A DNA stretch of 64,000 bases from Myxococcota bacterium (GCA_023150895.1 JAKLJY010000002.1:1-64000); one strand, 5' to 3'; positions 29,173 to 38,096 are shown, counted from the stretch's first letter. Notes: a model not told the origin generated them from the letters alone. Numbers and translations are program-made.

Positions 29173-29202
29173 GTTGTCGCCAATGCCGTGGCCCGCTGTC
29201 AA
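29173..29202 (-). promoter_or_regulatory. Candidate promoter of the PEGA kinase
   Basis: The minus strand has a perfect TTGACA (29197-29202) and, 18 bases on, GACAAC (29173-29178, 3 of 6 matches to TATAAT). Start of transcription would fall close to the GTG at 29165, so the mRNA may be leaderless. The weak -10 keeps confidence low. Confidence 0.35.
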
Positions 29203-29238
29203 ACCCAACGCGAGCCGACGTCGCGGCGCCGTGCGCCC

Positions 29239-30519
29239 CTACCGGCGGAACAGGTTGGCGAGGAACCCCGACTTCTTCTTGGCGGACTCTTCGGGGGCCT
29301 GGAACGGGCAGACCTCGGTCACGGCGTCGGCGATGTCCAGGAACGCCTTGGCCTGCAGGCTGTCCGGCTTGACGGCCGTGATCGGCTTGCCGTGGTCGCC
29401 GCCGCGCTGGATGTCCACGTCGATGGGGATGCGCCCGAGGATCTTCACGCCGAGCTGCTCCGCGATGCGCTCGGTGCCGCCCTGGTTGAAGGGCTGGCTC
29501 TCGTGTCCGCACTTCGGGCAGGCGTAGTGACTCATGTTCTCGACGATGCCGATGACCGGCGTCTCGACCTTGCGGAACATCTGCAGGCCCTTGACCGCGT
29601 CCACCAGGGCCAGCTCGCTGGGCGTCGTGACGATGATGGCCCCGGTGATGGGGGCCGTCTGCGTGAGGCTCAGGTGCGCGTCGCCCGTGCCCGGAGGCAG
29701 GTCGATGCACAGGTAGTCGAGCTCGCCCCATTCGACGTCCGTCAGGAACTGCTTGACGATGGAGCCGACGATGGGGCCGCGCCAGATGCCCGGTTGATCG
29801 GCGTCGAGCAGGAACCCGATGGACATGACCTTGAGGCCGTACGCGTCGACGGGCAGGAACTTCTGGCTCGGCGTTGCGCCGGGTCGGGCATCCGTCACGC
29901 CGAGGAGCAGCGGGGCCGACGGGCCGTAGATGTCCACGTCGAGCAGGCCGACGCGGGCGCCCTTCGCCTTGAGCGCGAGCGCGAGGTTGACGGCGACGGT
30001 GCTCTTGCCGACACCGCCCTTGCCGCTGGCCACCGCGATCAGGTTCTTCACCTGCGGCAGCGGGTTCTGGACCTTGGTCGGGCCCGGACTGGCGGGCGCC
30101 GCGGCCGGCCGCCCCTGATGCCCGTGATCGTGGCCGTGCGCGTGGCCATGGCCGTGACCATGGCCGTGATCGTGATCGTGACCGTGGTCGTGGTCGTCGC
30201 GACGCCGACCCGCGGTCGTCCCGCCCGCCGAGTCGACGAGCGCGTCCCCCTCGACCTCGACGTCGACGAGGACGTCCGTCACGCCGGGCAGCCCGTCGAG
30301 GAGCGTCTGGACGCGGTCCTCGATTCCATGACGGACGTCGCGGGAGAGGCCGGCGAATTTGAGAATCACCGTGACCGCGCCCCCGTCGACCTCGACCTCG
30401 GAGACGAAGCCCGCGGCGACGATGTTCTGCCCGCCGGGGCCGTCGATCTGCGAGAGCGCCGCCCGCACGCCGTCGGCGTCGATGCGTCCGCCCTTGCCCG
30501 AGTGTTCGCCGTTGTCCAT
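29239..30519 (-). CDS. Mrp/NBP35-type iron-sulfur cluster carrier ATPase with His-rich linker
   Basis: 426 residues from ATG 30519 (GGAG eight bases upstream), preferred over an in-frame ATG 48 bases further upstream. N-terminal MIP18-like domain (~10-95: IVAAGFVSEVEVDGGAVTVILKF), then a linker with 13 His alternating with Gly/Asp (109-134), then a MinD-type ATPase: deviant Walker A SGKGGVGKST (165-174), DVDIYGPS, DLPPGTGDAH and the CxxC cluster-binding motif in YACPKCG. Mrp/ApbC proteins carry and transfer Fe-S clusters. The His stretch probably binds metal ions and is not part of the basic family. Confidence 0.92.
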   Translation of the reverse strand: MDNGEHSGKGGRIDADGVRAALSQIDGPGGQNIVAAGFVSEVEVDGGAVTVILKFAGLSRDVRHGIEDRVQTLLDGLPGVTDVLVDVEVEGDALVDSAGGTTAGRRRDDHDHGHDHDHGHGHGHGHAHGHDHGHQGRPAAAPASPGPTKVQNPLPQVKNLIAVASGKGGVGKSTVAVNLALALKAKGARVGLLDVDIYGPSAPLLLGVTDARPGATPSQKFLPVDAYGLKVMSIGFLLDADQPGIWRGPIVGSIVKQFLTDVEWGELDYLCIDLPPGTGDAHLSLTQTAPITGAIIVTTPSELALVDAVKGLQMFRKVETPVIGIVENMSHYACPKCGHESQPFNQGGTERIAEQLGVKILGRIPIDVDIQRGGDHGKPITAVKPDSLQAKAFLDIADAVTEVCPFQAPEESAKKKSGFLANLFRR

Positions 30520-30689
30520 GAAAACGCTCCTGCTGCTCTGCGGCCAAAGTCGCGGGTTATCTGCCAAAGACGCACCGGGAATGCCACCCGATTCGCCCGA
30601 CCGTGCGCCGGTTCGCCGCGAGCCCGCGCGAACGCCGCCCGCGACGCCGACCCATTGCGGCGCGGTGAGGCCGGTGTTAGCAAGAGGGC

Positions 30690-31709
30690 ATGCGCAAACG
30701 CATCGGCGAAATCCTGCTCTCGGCCGGCATCATCGACGAGCTCCAGCTCCGCTCGGCCCTGGCCGAGGCGGCGCGCTGGGGCAAACGGGTCGGTGAGGTC
30801 CTGATCACCCGCGGCCACTGCACCGACGAGCAGATCCTCGAGGCCCTCGCCAACCAGTTGGGGGTGGGCATCGCCCCGCTCTCGAGCACGACGGTCATTC
30901 CGCCGCGCGTGCTCCGGCTGCTCCCCCCCGCCTTTGCGCGGGACAAACAGGCGCTTCCCCTTTCCCTCGACGGCCGGACGGGCACGCTCGAGGTCGCCGT
31001 GGCCGATCCCGCCGGGTATGAGCTCCTCGACGAGCTGCGCTTCCGGACGGGCCACGAAATCCGCCCCCTCGTCGCCACGTCGAGCGAGCTGGCGGCGGCC
31101 ATCGATCATTTCTACTTCGGAGCGCCGCGCGAACGCGCCGCGGCGCCCTCGGCGCCCGTGGCGGCCCGCACCATCGATCTGCCGGAAGCCGATCCGGACG
31201 CCGACCTCTTCGAGCACGGCATCGACACGGGCGAGTTCATGGGCAGCCCCGATCGCAGCGGCTCGGCCCGCGCCCCGGGTGCATCCTCGTCCATCCCCCT
31301 CGGCAGCGTCCCCGGTCCCGGCGCGTCCGGCGAACGCCCCCCGCGGATGCCCGGGCTCAACGTCGCCGTCCAGGTCCGCCGGTCGCCGACCGGCTCGATG
31401 GAGGCCGCCGGGCCCGCCGCCAGTGCGGAGTCTCTCCGGCGCGCCGCGCCGACCCCCGCGGTTCAAGAGGCCGGCGCGGGTGCCGGTGCCGGTGCCGGCG
31501 CCGGCCAATCCGAGATTGCACGCCTCGAACGCCGCGTCACGGAGCTCCAGCTGCGGCTCGACAAAGCCTACGGGGTGCTCCGGGAGGCGGCCATCGCCCA
31601 CCGTGCGCTCCTCGCCGAGCTCGCCGCGCGCGGCCACGTCGACCGCGACAGCCTCGCCCGACGCGTGCAGGAGCAGAAGGCCGCCGCTGGCGATGGTGAG
31701 CGTGGATGA
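30690..31709 (+). CDS. MshEN (GspE/PilB N-terminal)-domain protein
   Basis: 339 residues. The N-terminal half (IGEILLSAGIIDELQLRSALAEAARWGKRVGEVLITRG...LANQLGVGIAPL, then VIPPRVLRLLPPAFARDKQALPLSL) is the GspE/PilB N-terminal (MshEN-like) module that in other proteins binds cyclic di-GMP. No ATPase domain follows; instead there is an Ala/Pro linker and a coiled coil (IARLERRVTELQLRLDKAYGVL). It may therefore be a free-standing c-di-GMP sensor or adaptor. The stop overlaps the ATG of the HD-GYP gene (ATGA), linking sensing and degradation of c-di-GMP. Confidence 0.78.
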   Translation: MRKRIGEILLSAGIIDELQLRSALAEAARWGKRVGEVLITRGHCTDEQILEALANQLGVGIAPLSSTTVIPPRVLRLLPPAFARDKQALPLSLDGRTGTLEVAVADPAGYELLDELRFRTGHEIRPLVATSSELAAAIDHFYFGAPRERAAAPSAPVAARTIDLPEADPDADLFEHGIDTGEFMGSPDRSGSARAPGASSSIPLGSVPGPGASGERPPRMPGLNVAVQVRRSPTGSMEAAGPAASAESLRRAAPTPAVQEAGAGAGAGAGAGQSEIARLERRVTELQLRLDKAYGVLREAAIAHRALLAELAARGHVDRDSLARRVQEQKAAAGDGERG

Positions 31710-33586
31710 CGGCTCGCGAGGCCGCCGACCGCTGGCTCGAGCTCCGCGACGCGTTCGCCCGGATTCCCGACCTCGAGATCTGGGTCCCGGAGCCGGATGC
31801 GGATCATGCCGTCGTCCGTCAGGGACGGGCGGTGTTGCTCCTGGTCACGGCCGCGTTTCTCGGTCGCCCGGAGTCGGAGCGCGCCGAGCTCCGCGGGCAT
31901 CCGGCCGCGCCCCTCATCCTCGTCGGCGAATCGCCCGCCGAGCTCTCGACGGCCCTCCTCAGCGCGCAGGGCGTCGAGCAGCACTGGCCGACGCCGGGCT
32001 CGGTCTCGCCCCGCCAGCTCGAGCTCGCCCTGGCGAGAACGACGACGGCCGAGCAGGGACGCCTGAATTTCGAGATTCGCCACGTCCTCGACATCGCCGC
32101 GAGCCTCAACGCCGAGCGTGATCCGGACCGCCTGCTCGCCCGCATCCTCGAGTCCATGCGCCAGCTCACGGGGGCCGATGCCGGCTCGCTCTATGTGGTC
32201 GAGGACCAGGGGGCCGGCCGGCGAGCGCTGCGCTTCCGGGTCGCGCAGAACGACACCCTCGGCATCGACGATCTGCCCTCGGGTCTGCTCCCGATCGACG
32301 CGACGAGCATCGTGGGCTATGTCGTGGAGACGCGCCGGGCGTTGAACCTCGCCGACGTGGACCACCTGCCGCCGGGGCTGCCCGTCGTCTTCAACAAGAG
32401 TTACGATCTGCGGGCCGGCTACCGCACGGTGAGCATGCTGACGGTGCCCCTCCAGGCAGCGGACGGCGAACTCCTCGGCGCCGTGCAACTCATCAACCGC
32501 AAACGCGATCCGGGCGTGCGCCTCGGCAACCTGGCGTCCGTGCCGCAGCAGGTCCTGCCCTTCTCCGAGCGGGACGAGCAGCTCGCGGGCAGCCTCGCCG
32601 GGGCCGCCTCCATCGCGCTGGTCAACGCGCGGCTCACGGCCGAGATCCGCCGCCTCTTCGACGGGTTCGTCCGGGCGGCGGTCTTCGCGATCGACAGCCG
32701 GGACCCGTGCACCAGCGGTCACTCGCTCCGGGTCAGCCGCCTCTCCGTGGCGCTCGCCGGCGCCGCCGGGCGCGACGCCCGCTTCGAGGGCGCCCTGCCG
32801 TTGTCCGAGTCCCGCATCCGGCGGCTCGAGTACGCCGCCCTGCTCCACGACTTCGGCAAGATCGGCGTCTCGGAGGACGTCCTGCTCAAGGCGAAGCGGC
32901 TCTACCCGTGGGAGATGGCGCAGCTCGAGGCGCGCTTCGACATCGTCGCGCTCTCGCACGAGGTCGAGTTTCTGCGCCGTGCGACTCGGGGCGAGCTCGA
33001 CGTGCAGGTCGCCGAGCGGAACATCCGGGCCTGGCGGGACGAGATGGAGGGTGCGCTCGGCCGGCTCCGGCGCGCCAACGAGCCCGATCCGGTCACGGGG
33101 GAGCTGCGCGAGTTCCTCAACACCCTCGCCGCGCGCAACTGGCGGGATCGCGAGGGGCGTTACCATCCGTTCCTCACCCCCCGGGAGCACGAGTGCCTGA
33201 CGGTGCCGTACGGCAGCCTCACGCACGGTGAGCGCATGGCCATCCAGGAGCACGTGGTCCACACGGGCCGTTTTCTCGAGCAGATTCCCTGGGGTCGCGA
33301 GCTCGACGGGCTCTCGACGATCGCGGCTCGCCACCACGAGAAGCTCGACGGCTCCGGCTATCCGGACGGGCTGCGCGGGGACCAGATTCCGCTCGAGAGC
33401 CGCATCATCACGGTCGCCGACATCTACGACGCCCTGACCGCGGCCGATCGCCCGTACAAGGCGAGCCTGCCCCATGTGGCGGCGCGCGACATCCTGTGGA
33501 GCGAGGCCGATCGCGGCCGACTCGACCCGGCGCTCGTCGAAATTTTCGTGGAACAAAACCTGCATGGCGTGCTGTACGAAGCGTGA
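31706..33586 (+). CDS. GAF / HD-GYP domain protein, probable cyclic di-GMP phosphodiesterase
   Basis: 626 residues. A GAF domain (~140-310, ASLNAERDPDRLLARILES...LTVPLQAADGELLGAVQLINR) is followed by an HD-GYP core: H339 (GHSLRVSR), H381-D382 (LLHDFGKIG), H543-H544-E545 and GYP (551-553) in HHEKLDGSGYPDGL. Between the HD and GYP parts is a long insert (~130 residues), as in some divergent HD-GYP proteins. The residues needed for phosphodiesterase activity are present. Translationally coupled to the MshEN gene. Likely cytoplasmic and responding to a small molecule through GAF. Confidence 0.88.
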   Translation: MTAREAADRWLELRDAFARIPDLEIWVPEPDADHAVVRQGRAVLLLVTAAFLGRPESERAELRGHPAAPLILVGESPAELSTALLSAQGVEQHWPTPGSVSPRQLELALARTTTAEQGRLNFEIRHVLDIAASLNAERDPDRLLARILESMRQLTGADAGSLYVVEDQGAGRRALRFRVAQNDTLGIDDLPSGLLPIDATSIVGYVVETRRALNLADVDHLPPGLPVVFNKSYDLRAGYRTVSMLTVPLQAADGELLGAVQLINRKRDPGVRLGNLASVPQQVLPFSERDEQLAGSLAGAASIALVNARLTAEIRRLFDGFVRAAVFAIDSRDPCTSGHSLRVSRLSVALAGAAGRDARFEGALPLSESRIRRLEYAALLHDFGKIGVSEDVLLKAKRLYPWEMAQLEARFDIVALSHEVEFLRRATRGELDVQVAERNIRAWRDEMEGALGRLRRANEPDPVTGELREFLNTLAARNWRDREGRYHPFLTPREHECLTVPYGSLTHGERMAIQEHVVHTGRFLEQIPWGRELDGLSTIAARHHEKLDGSGYPDGLRGDQIPLESRIITVADIYDALTAADRPYKASLPHVAARDILWSEADRGRLDPALVEIFVEQNLHGVLYEA

Positions 33587-33663
33587 CCGGCCCTGGCCGG
33601 CCACCCGGGCGTCCAGCCCGGACACCCCCCTGCCCCCCACCCGACTTATCTGGAGAGACCCGA

Positions 33664-33706
33664 ATGAAATCGAGCCTCTATGAAATCGGCGGCCAAATTT
33701 TTTGGC
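33664..33706. repeat. Direct repeats and palindrome in the gap after the HD-GYP gene
   Basis: ATGAAATCG occurs at 33664-33672 and 33680-33688, and a perfect palindrome GCCAAA-TTT-TTTGGC at 33692-33706. The AT-rich patch stands out from the GC-rich surroundings and could be an operator or promoter region of the downstream gene; it is also covered by the small ORF. Confidence 0.35.
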
Positions 33707-33843
33707 GGGGCGCGGGGTCTGCCGTATACCAGACCTGTCCGCAGGCCCGCCCAAACGCGGCGCATGCGCCCGGCACTCCGGGAGTCCCAGGTCACCGCAA
33801 TCCCCCAAGGCTCCGGTGCAGCGACAGAAGAGGCTCGGCGTGA
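33664..33843 (+). CDS. Possible small ORF ahead of the 106-residue gene
   Basis: 59 codons, MKSSLYEIGGQIFWRG start, preceded by GGAG eight bases upstream, ending in TGA that overlaps the next GTG (GTGA), the local style. Against it: later codons have mixed third positions and the composition resembles noncoding DNA. It may be a leader peptide or a chance frame. Confidence 0.3.
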   Translation: MKSSLYEIGGQIFWRGAGSAVYQTCPQARPNAAHAPGTPGVPGHRNPPRLRCSDRRGSA

Positions 33844-34160
33844 AGAAGCACGACGAAAAATCCGCCCCGACCATCGTGGTCGAGACCGACGCGAACGCGG
33901 CGGAGGTTCAGGTCAACCCCGCACGCCGCTCCGCCGTGGCGCTCGACGCGCCGCTCGGCAGCAAGCTCGACGCCATCGGCGACGCCGACGTGCGCGCCCT
34001 CGTGGCGGCGCGGTTGCGCCTGATTGAGGCCAACCTGCTCGGCCGCATCGACCTCGACGCCACGCCGGCCGCCTCCCCGCAGCCCGAAGGCCCGGCCGCC
34101 GTCGACGTCGAGAAGGCGAAGGCCATCGCCGCTCAGCTCCGCAAGAAGCCCCAGGCCTGA
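33840..34160 (+). CDS. Hypothetical small cytoplasmic protein
   Basis: 106 residues from GTG 33840 with an AGAGG six bases upstream. The protein begins VKKHDEKSAPTIVVETDANAAEV, has a helical middle (DVRALVAARLRLIEANLLGRIDLDA) and ends VEKAKAIAAQLRKKPQA. No known domain, signal peptide or membrane segment was recognised. Amphipathic helices could allow dimerisation. It follows the HD-GYP unit after about 250 bases and precedes the VWA/MopE gene. Confidence 0.6.
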   Translation: MKKHDEKSAPTIVVETDANAAEVQVNPARRSAVALDAPLGSKLDAIGDADVRALVAARLRLIEANLLGRIDLDATPAASPQPEGPAAVDVEKAKAIAAQLRKKPQA

Positions 34161-34183
34161 CGCCCGGGGGTCTCCCCGACCCC

Positions 34184-34199
34184 GGCGGACCGATCCGCC
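34184..34199. repeat. Short inverted repeat after the hypothetical gene
   Basis: GGCGGA-CCGA-TCCGCC, a perfect 6-bp stem 23 bases past the stop. It may be a weak terminator; no T tract. Confidence 0.25.
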
Positions 34200-34259
34200 A
34201 GCGGCCACCCGGGCCGCCACCCGCCCGCCCCTCCCAGCCGCATCCCCGCTCCCGCACAG

Positions 34260-34330
34260 CGCTCCGCGTCGGACTTGAACCGACGGCACGCGATTTGCTA
34301 AACCGCGCGCCAATCGCGCTTTCGGAGAGC
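34260..34330 (-). pseudogene. tRNA-like relic (anticodon AGC as folded)
   Basis: Read on the minus strand, 70 bases fold as a tRNA. The T arm is canonical (GTCGG-TTCAAGT-CCGAC). The variable loop is GTGCC. The anticodon arm is GCGGT-TTAGCAA-ATCGC (5 bp, one G-U). The D arm is short (GCGC-GATTG-GCGC), and the acceptor GCTCTCC pairs with GCGGAGC at 5 Watson-Crick pairs, one G-U and one mismatch. No CCA is encoded (CTG). Loop position gives anticodon AGC, unexpected in bacteria, and the Ala identity pair G3-U70 is absent; an extra A in a GCA loop (a tRNA-Cys relic) is an alternative. Its 5' end lies 6 bases before the VWA gene start and includes that gene's GGAGAG. Confidence 0.5.
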
Positions 34331-34336
34331 CCCCTG

Positions 34337-37096
34337 ATGCGTTCGTGGAAACTCGAGTATCCGACCCGCCTCGTCGCCGCCGTGGCGGCCGTCCCGGCCC
34401 TCGCCGTCGCCCTCGCGGCCGCGCCGGCATCCGCCCAGACCAGCCCGCGCGTGCTCGTGATCTTCGACACGTCGGGTTCGATGCTCTGGGACTACCAGGA
34501 CATCGAGGCCTGCGGCGGCGACGGCAGCCAGACCCACCCGCATCGCCTGTGCGACAACGCGCTCGGCAGCAAGCTCTACCACGCCAAGGCGGCGCTTTCG
34601 GACATCGTCCAGAGCGCGGGGGGCACCGAGTTCGGGCTCATGCGCTATCACCAGCTCGAGCGCGGCGAGGCCGGCTTCGGTGGTCGTCAGCTCGAGGTCG
34701 GTGCGCAGTACTACGACGCCAACGGGAATGAGGTCTCGACGAACTACGACGGCGTGACCGAGGGGTGCCAGCCGGCGGATCTCCTCGTTTCGCCGAGCGC
34801 CAACAGCGCCCCGGACGTCCTCGAGTGGATGGACGGCGTCGAGAACTACCCCAACAACAAGGAGCTCCGCGGCAACGGCTACACCCCGTTGACGCACTCC
34901 ATGGCCTCGGCCACGACCGAGATGCAGCGCATCATCGCGGCGGATCCCGAGAACATCTGCCGTCCGTATTTCGTGCTGCTGCTCACGGACGGCTTTCAGC
35001 AGTGCCCGGACGCGGACGCCCGGGATCCCAACGTCCGCGCCGCGGTCCGCGCCCAGCTCGAGGCCCAGGCCCGGACGCTGCGGACCCTCAACGTCGGCGG
35101 CGGCCGATTCGACGTCCGGACGTATGTCGTCGGTTTCGGCGAGGGCACCGAATTCGCCGACGAGCTCGACTCGATGGCCCGCGCCGGCGGCACGGCCATC
35201 AACGCGCGCGGCGACATCGACCTGAACAACGGCGTCGCCTACCAGGCCAACGATCCCGACGCGCTTGCCCGCGCCCTGCAGGACGCCATCGACGGCGCCC
35301 AGCCTCGCGAACTCTGCGACGGCCGAGACAACGACTGCGACGACCGCATCGACGAGGACTTCGGGTTGCTCGGTGACCCCTGCGTCGTCGGTCAGGGTCT
35401 CTGCGAGCGCCGGGGCGAAATCGTCTGCGCCCCCAACGGCGAGGGCACCGTCTGCTCCGAGGAGCCCGGCGACCCGCAGGCCGAGGTCTGCGATGGCCAG
35501 GACAACGACTGCGATGGCCAGATCGACGAAGGCGTGACGAACGACTGCGGCGGCTGCGGTCCCCTCGACGAGGTCTGCGACGGCGTAGACAACAACTGCG
35601 ACGGGCGCGTCGACGAAGGCCTGCTCAACGCCTGCGGCAGCTGCGGCGCCAACCCGGTCGAGGTCTGCAACAACCGGGACGACGACTGCGACGGCGCCGT
35701 CGACGAGGGCGTGCAGAACGCGTGCGGCGCCTGCGGTGACGTCCCGAGCGAGGTCTGCAACTGCCTCGACGACGACTGCGACCGCCTCATCGACGACGGC
35801 CTGAACTGCCCGGCCTGCGACTGCGATCCCCGCGAAGAGATCTGCGACGGCCAGGACAACGACTGCGACGGCGAGATCGACGATGGCGTCGTCAACCGCT
35901 GCGGTCAGTGCGGCCCGGAGCCCGAGGAGACCTGCAACGGCCTCGACGACAACTGCAACGGGGACGTCGACGAGTTCTTCCCCGAGATCGGCCAGCCCTG
36001 TGGCGACGCCGGCGGCACCTGCGCCCCGGGCACCTACGTCTGCGTGGGCGGCCGCCTCGAGTGCGACGGCGGCACCGAGGCGCGACCCGAGGTCTGCGAC
36101 GACCTCGACAACGACTGCGACGGCCAGATCGACGACGGCGTGCGCAACGCCTGCAACTACTGCGGCAACCCGCGCCTCGAGGTCTGCGACAACGTGGACA
36201 ACGACTGCGACGGCGACGCCGACGGCGGCATGCTGTGCCGCGATCAGGACGCCTGCATCAACGGCGAGTGCGCGCCGCCGTGCGTCAACGGCGAGTGCTT
36301 CAACAACCTCGTCTGTGTCGATGGCTTCTGCGTGACGGAGTGCCGCAATACCGACTGCCCCGACGGTCAGGTCTGCCAGGACGGGACCTGCGGCGACCCC
36401 TGCGACGGCATCATCTGCCCGGGGGGCACGTACTGCTCGCTCGCACGCTGCATCCCGACGGACTGCTACGACCCGAACAATCGCTGCCCGGACGGCCAGT
36501 ACTGCGCCGACGGCACCTGCGTGCCGGACGCCTGCGCCGGCGTGACCTGCGCCGCGAACGAGGGCTGCGCCGGCGGCATCTGCTTCCGGGACTGCCGCCT
36601 CGTGAACTGCGAGGCCGAGAACCCCGAGCAGTGCGCGAACGGTGCCTGCACCTGCGAGAACGGCGCCTGCATTCCGGACGACGGCTGTGGCCGCGTCGCC
36701 TGCCCCTACCCGCAGATTTGCGAGGCGGGCGCCTGCATCGCCGATCCCTGCTTCGAGGTCGACTGTGGCCCCGGCCACATCTGCGAGGCCGGCGCCTGCA
36801 TCGACGATCCGTGCAACAGCCTCCAGTGCCCCAACGGCTCGACCTGCCACCGCGGCGTCTGTCGCGAGGATGGGACGGATCCGGGTGGCGGCGGCATCAC
36901 CGGGGCCGACGCGGGCTTCGGCAACAACAACAGCGGCGTGGGCAGCGGGGATGCCAACGGCTTCTTGGCCGGTGATGGCTGCGCCTGCTCGTCCTCGGGC
37001 CGCTTCGGCACGGGGGGCGCTTTCGGGTTGCTCCTCCTGGGTCTGGGCGGCATCATGCGCCGCCGTTCCCGCCGGACCCGTGGAGAAGACCGTTGA
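34337..37096 (+). CDS. Secreted VWA-domain protein with MopE-type repeats and MYXO-CTERM-like tail
   Basis: 919 residues from ATG 34337, where the signal peptide begins (RLVAAVAAVPALAVALAAAPASAQ). GGAGAG lies upstream. A von Willebrand factor A domain follows with an intact MIDAS start D44-x-S46-x-S48 (IFDTSGSM) and later TPLTHSM. Nine repeats of the type CDGxDNDCDGxIDE (MopE-like, putative metal binding) occupy ~330-640, then Cys-rich CxxGxxC units to ~850. The tail GCACSSSG - hydrophobic helix - RRRSRRTR resembles MYXO-CTERM. Likely displayed on the surface and Ca/metal dependent. The stop overlaps the TTG start of yhbY. Confidence 0.88.
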   Translation: MRSWKLEYPTRLVAAVAAVPALAVALAAAPASAQTSPRVLVIFDTSGSMLWDYQDIEACGGDGSQTHPHRLCDNALGSKLYHAKAALSDIVQSAGGTEFGLMRYHQLERGEAGFGGRQLEVGAQYYDANGNEVSTNYDGVTEGCQPADLLVSPSANSAPDVLEWMDGVENYPNNKELRGNGYTPLTHSMASATTEMQRIIAADPENICRPYFVLLLTDGFQQCPDADARDPNVRAAVRAQLEAQARTLRTLNVGGGRFDVRTYVVGFGEGTEFADELDSMARAGGTAINARGDIDLNNGVAYQANDPDALARALQDAIDGAQPRELCDGRDNDCDDRIDEDFGLLGDPCVVGQGLCERRGEIVCAPNGEGTVCSEEPGDPQAEVCDGQDNDCDGQIDEGVTNDCGGCGPLDEVCDGVDNNCDGRVDEGLLNACGSCGANPVEVCNNRDDDCDGAVDEGVQNACGACGDVPSEVCNCLDDDCDRLIDDGLNCPACDCDPREEICDGQDNDCDGEIDDGVVNRCGQCGPEPEETCNGLDDNCNGDVDEFFPEIGQPCGDAGGTCAPGTYVCVGGRLECDGGTEARPEVCDDLDNDCDGQIDDGVRNACNYCGNPRLEVCDNVDNDCDGDADGGMLCRDQDACINGECAPPCVNGECFNNLVCVDGFCVTECRNTDCPDGQVCQDGTCGDPCDGIICPGGTYCSLARCIPTDCYDPNNRCPDGQYCADGTCVPDACAGVTCAANEGCAGGICFRDCRLVNCEAENPEQCANGACTCENGACIPDDGCGRVACPYPQICEAGACIADPCFEVDCGPGHICEAGACIDDPCNSLQCPNGSTCHRGVCREDGTDPGGGGITGADAGFGNNNSGVGSGDANGFLAGDGCACSSSGRFGTGGAFGLLLLGLGGIMRRRSRRTRGEDR

Positions 37097-37488
37097 GTGA
37101 GATCGAGAGCCAGGGCGAGGCCCCGCCGCCGCCCGCGCCCAGCCCCGCCAGTCTGACCGGCGCCCAGCGTCGCGCCCTTCGGGGTCTCGGCCACCACCTC
37201 GACCCGGTCGTCCAGATTGGCAAGGCCGGGCTGACCCCCGGGCTCATCAACGCGACGACGGCCGCGCTGCTGCAGCACGAGCTCATCAAGATCTCGATCG
37301 GTCGCGAGGCCCCGCTCGACCGCAAGACGGCCCCGGATGCCCTCGCGCGCGAGGTCGGCGCCCACGTCGCGCAGATCGTCGGGTTCACCGCTCTCCTCTA
37401 CCGGCGCCGCCTCGAGAACCCCACCATCGTGCTGCCGACGGCCGCCCCGGCCACGCCCCCCCGCCTCTCGGGGGGCCGGCGACCTTGA
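37093..37488 (+). CDS. yhbY: YhbY-family (CRM domain) RNA-binding protein
   Basis: 131 residues. After a Pro-rich head, LTGAQRRALRGLGHHLDPVVQIGKAGLTPGLINATTAALLQHELIKISIG matches the CRM/YhbY fold, which binds RNA and associates with pre-50S ribosomes. The GKAG loop (GxxG type) is present. The TTG start overlaps the VWA stop, with GGAG upstream, and its own TGA overlaps the next TTG. A Pro-rich C-terminal tail extends it beyond the ~97 residues usual for YhbY. Confidence 0.85.
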   Translation: MSEIESQGEAPPPPAPSPASLTGAQRRALRGLGHHLDPVVQIGKAGLTPGLINATTAALLQHELIKISIGREAPLDRKTAPDALAREVGAHVAQIVGFTALLYRRRLENPTIVLPTAAPATPPRLSGGRRP

Positions 37489-38096
37489 TCCTCCAGCTCG
37501 ACGGGCGCTTTCCGTCGCCGCGGCGGATCGAACGCGTGGTCTCTCTGCTCGAGGACGACGGCGTCGTCGCCATCCCGACCGACACCACCTACGCACTCGC
37601 CTGCCTGCCCGACCGCAAACCGGCAGTGGAGCGGCTGATGGCCTTGCGGCGGCTCGATCACAAGAAGCCGCTCGCGCTCGTCTTCCGGGACGTCCGGCAC
37701 GTCAGCGAGCACACGTTGCTCGACGACGCGGCGTTCAGGATCGTCCGCCGGTACCTGCCGGGCCCCTACTGCTTCATCCTCGAAGCCAATCGCACCCTGC
37801 CGCGCATGACGGGCGACAACCGGCGCCGCATTGGCGTCCGGGTGCCTGCCCACGGCGTGCCGCAGGCCATCGTCCAGGCGGCCAACAAGCCGCTCATCGT
37901 CACGAGCTGCATCGATCCCGACACGCTCGAGACCCTGAACGATCCCTGGGAGACCGAGAACATCTTCGGCCACGGGCTCGCCGCGGTCCTCGACGGCGGG
38001 GACGTGCCGGGCGTGCCGAGCAGCATCATCGACCTCACCACCGAGGTCCCGACGATCATCCGCGAGGGCCTCGGCGACTGCGCCGACTTCCGCTGA
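37485..38096 (+). CDS. YciO-like member of the Sua5/YrdC family
   Basis: 203 residues from TTG 37485. Motifs of the YrdC fold: [50 protein letters not shown]. The C-terminal [20 protein letters not shown] resembles Escherichia coli YciO more than the threonylcarbamoyl-AMP synthase TsaC. YrdC-fold enzymes make L-threonylcarbamoyladenylate for tRNA t6A37; YciO-type proteins bind RNA and have debated activity. Overlaps yhbY and is followed by a strong terminator. Confidence 0.82.
   Translation: MILQLDGRFPSPRRIERVVSLLEDDGVVAIPTDTTYALACLPDRKPAVERLMALRRLDHKKPLALVFRDVRHVSEHTLLDDAAFRIVRRYLPGPYCFILEANRTLPRMTGDNRRRIGVRVPAHGVPQAIVQAANKPLIVTSCIDPDTLETLNDPWETENIFGHGLAAVLDGGDVPGVPSSIIDLTTEVPTIIREGLGDCADFR

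Noticed and set aside
34260-34330. Functional plus-strand tRNA at this place
   Set aside because: The T arm and anticodon arm only occur in the correct order on the minus strand.
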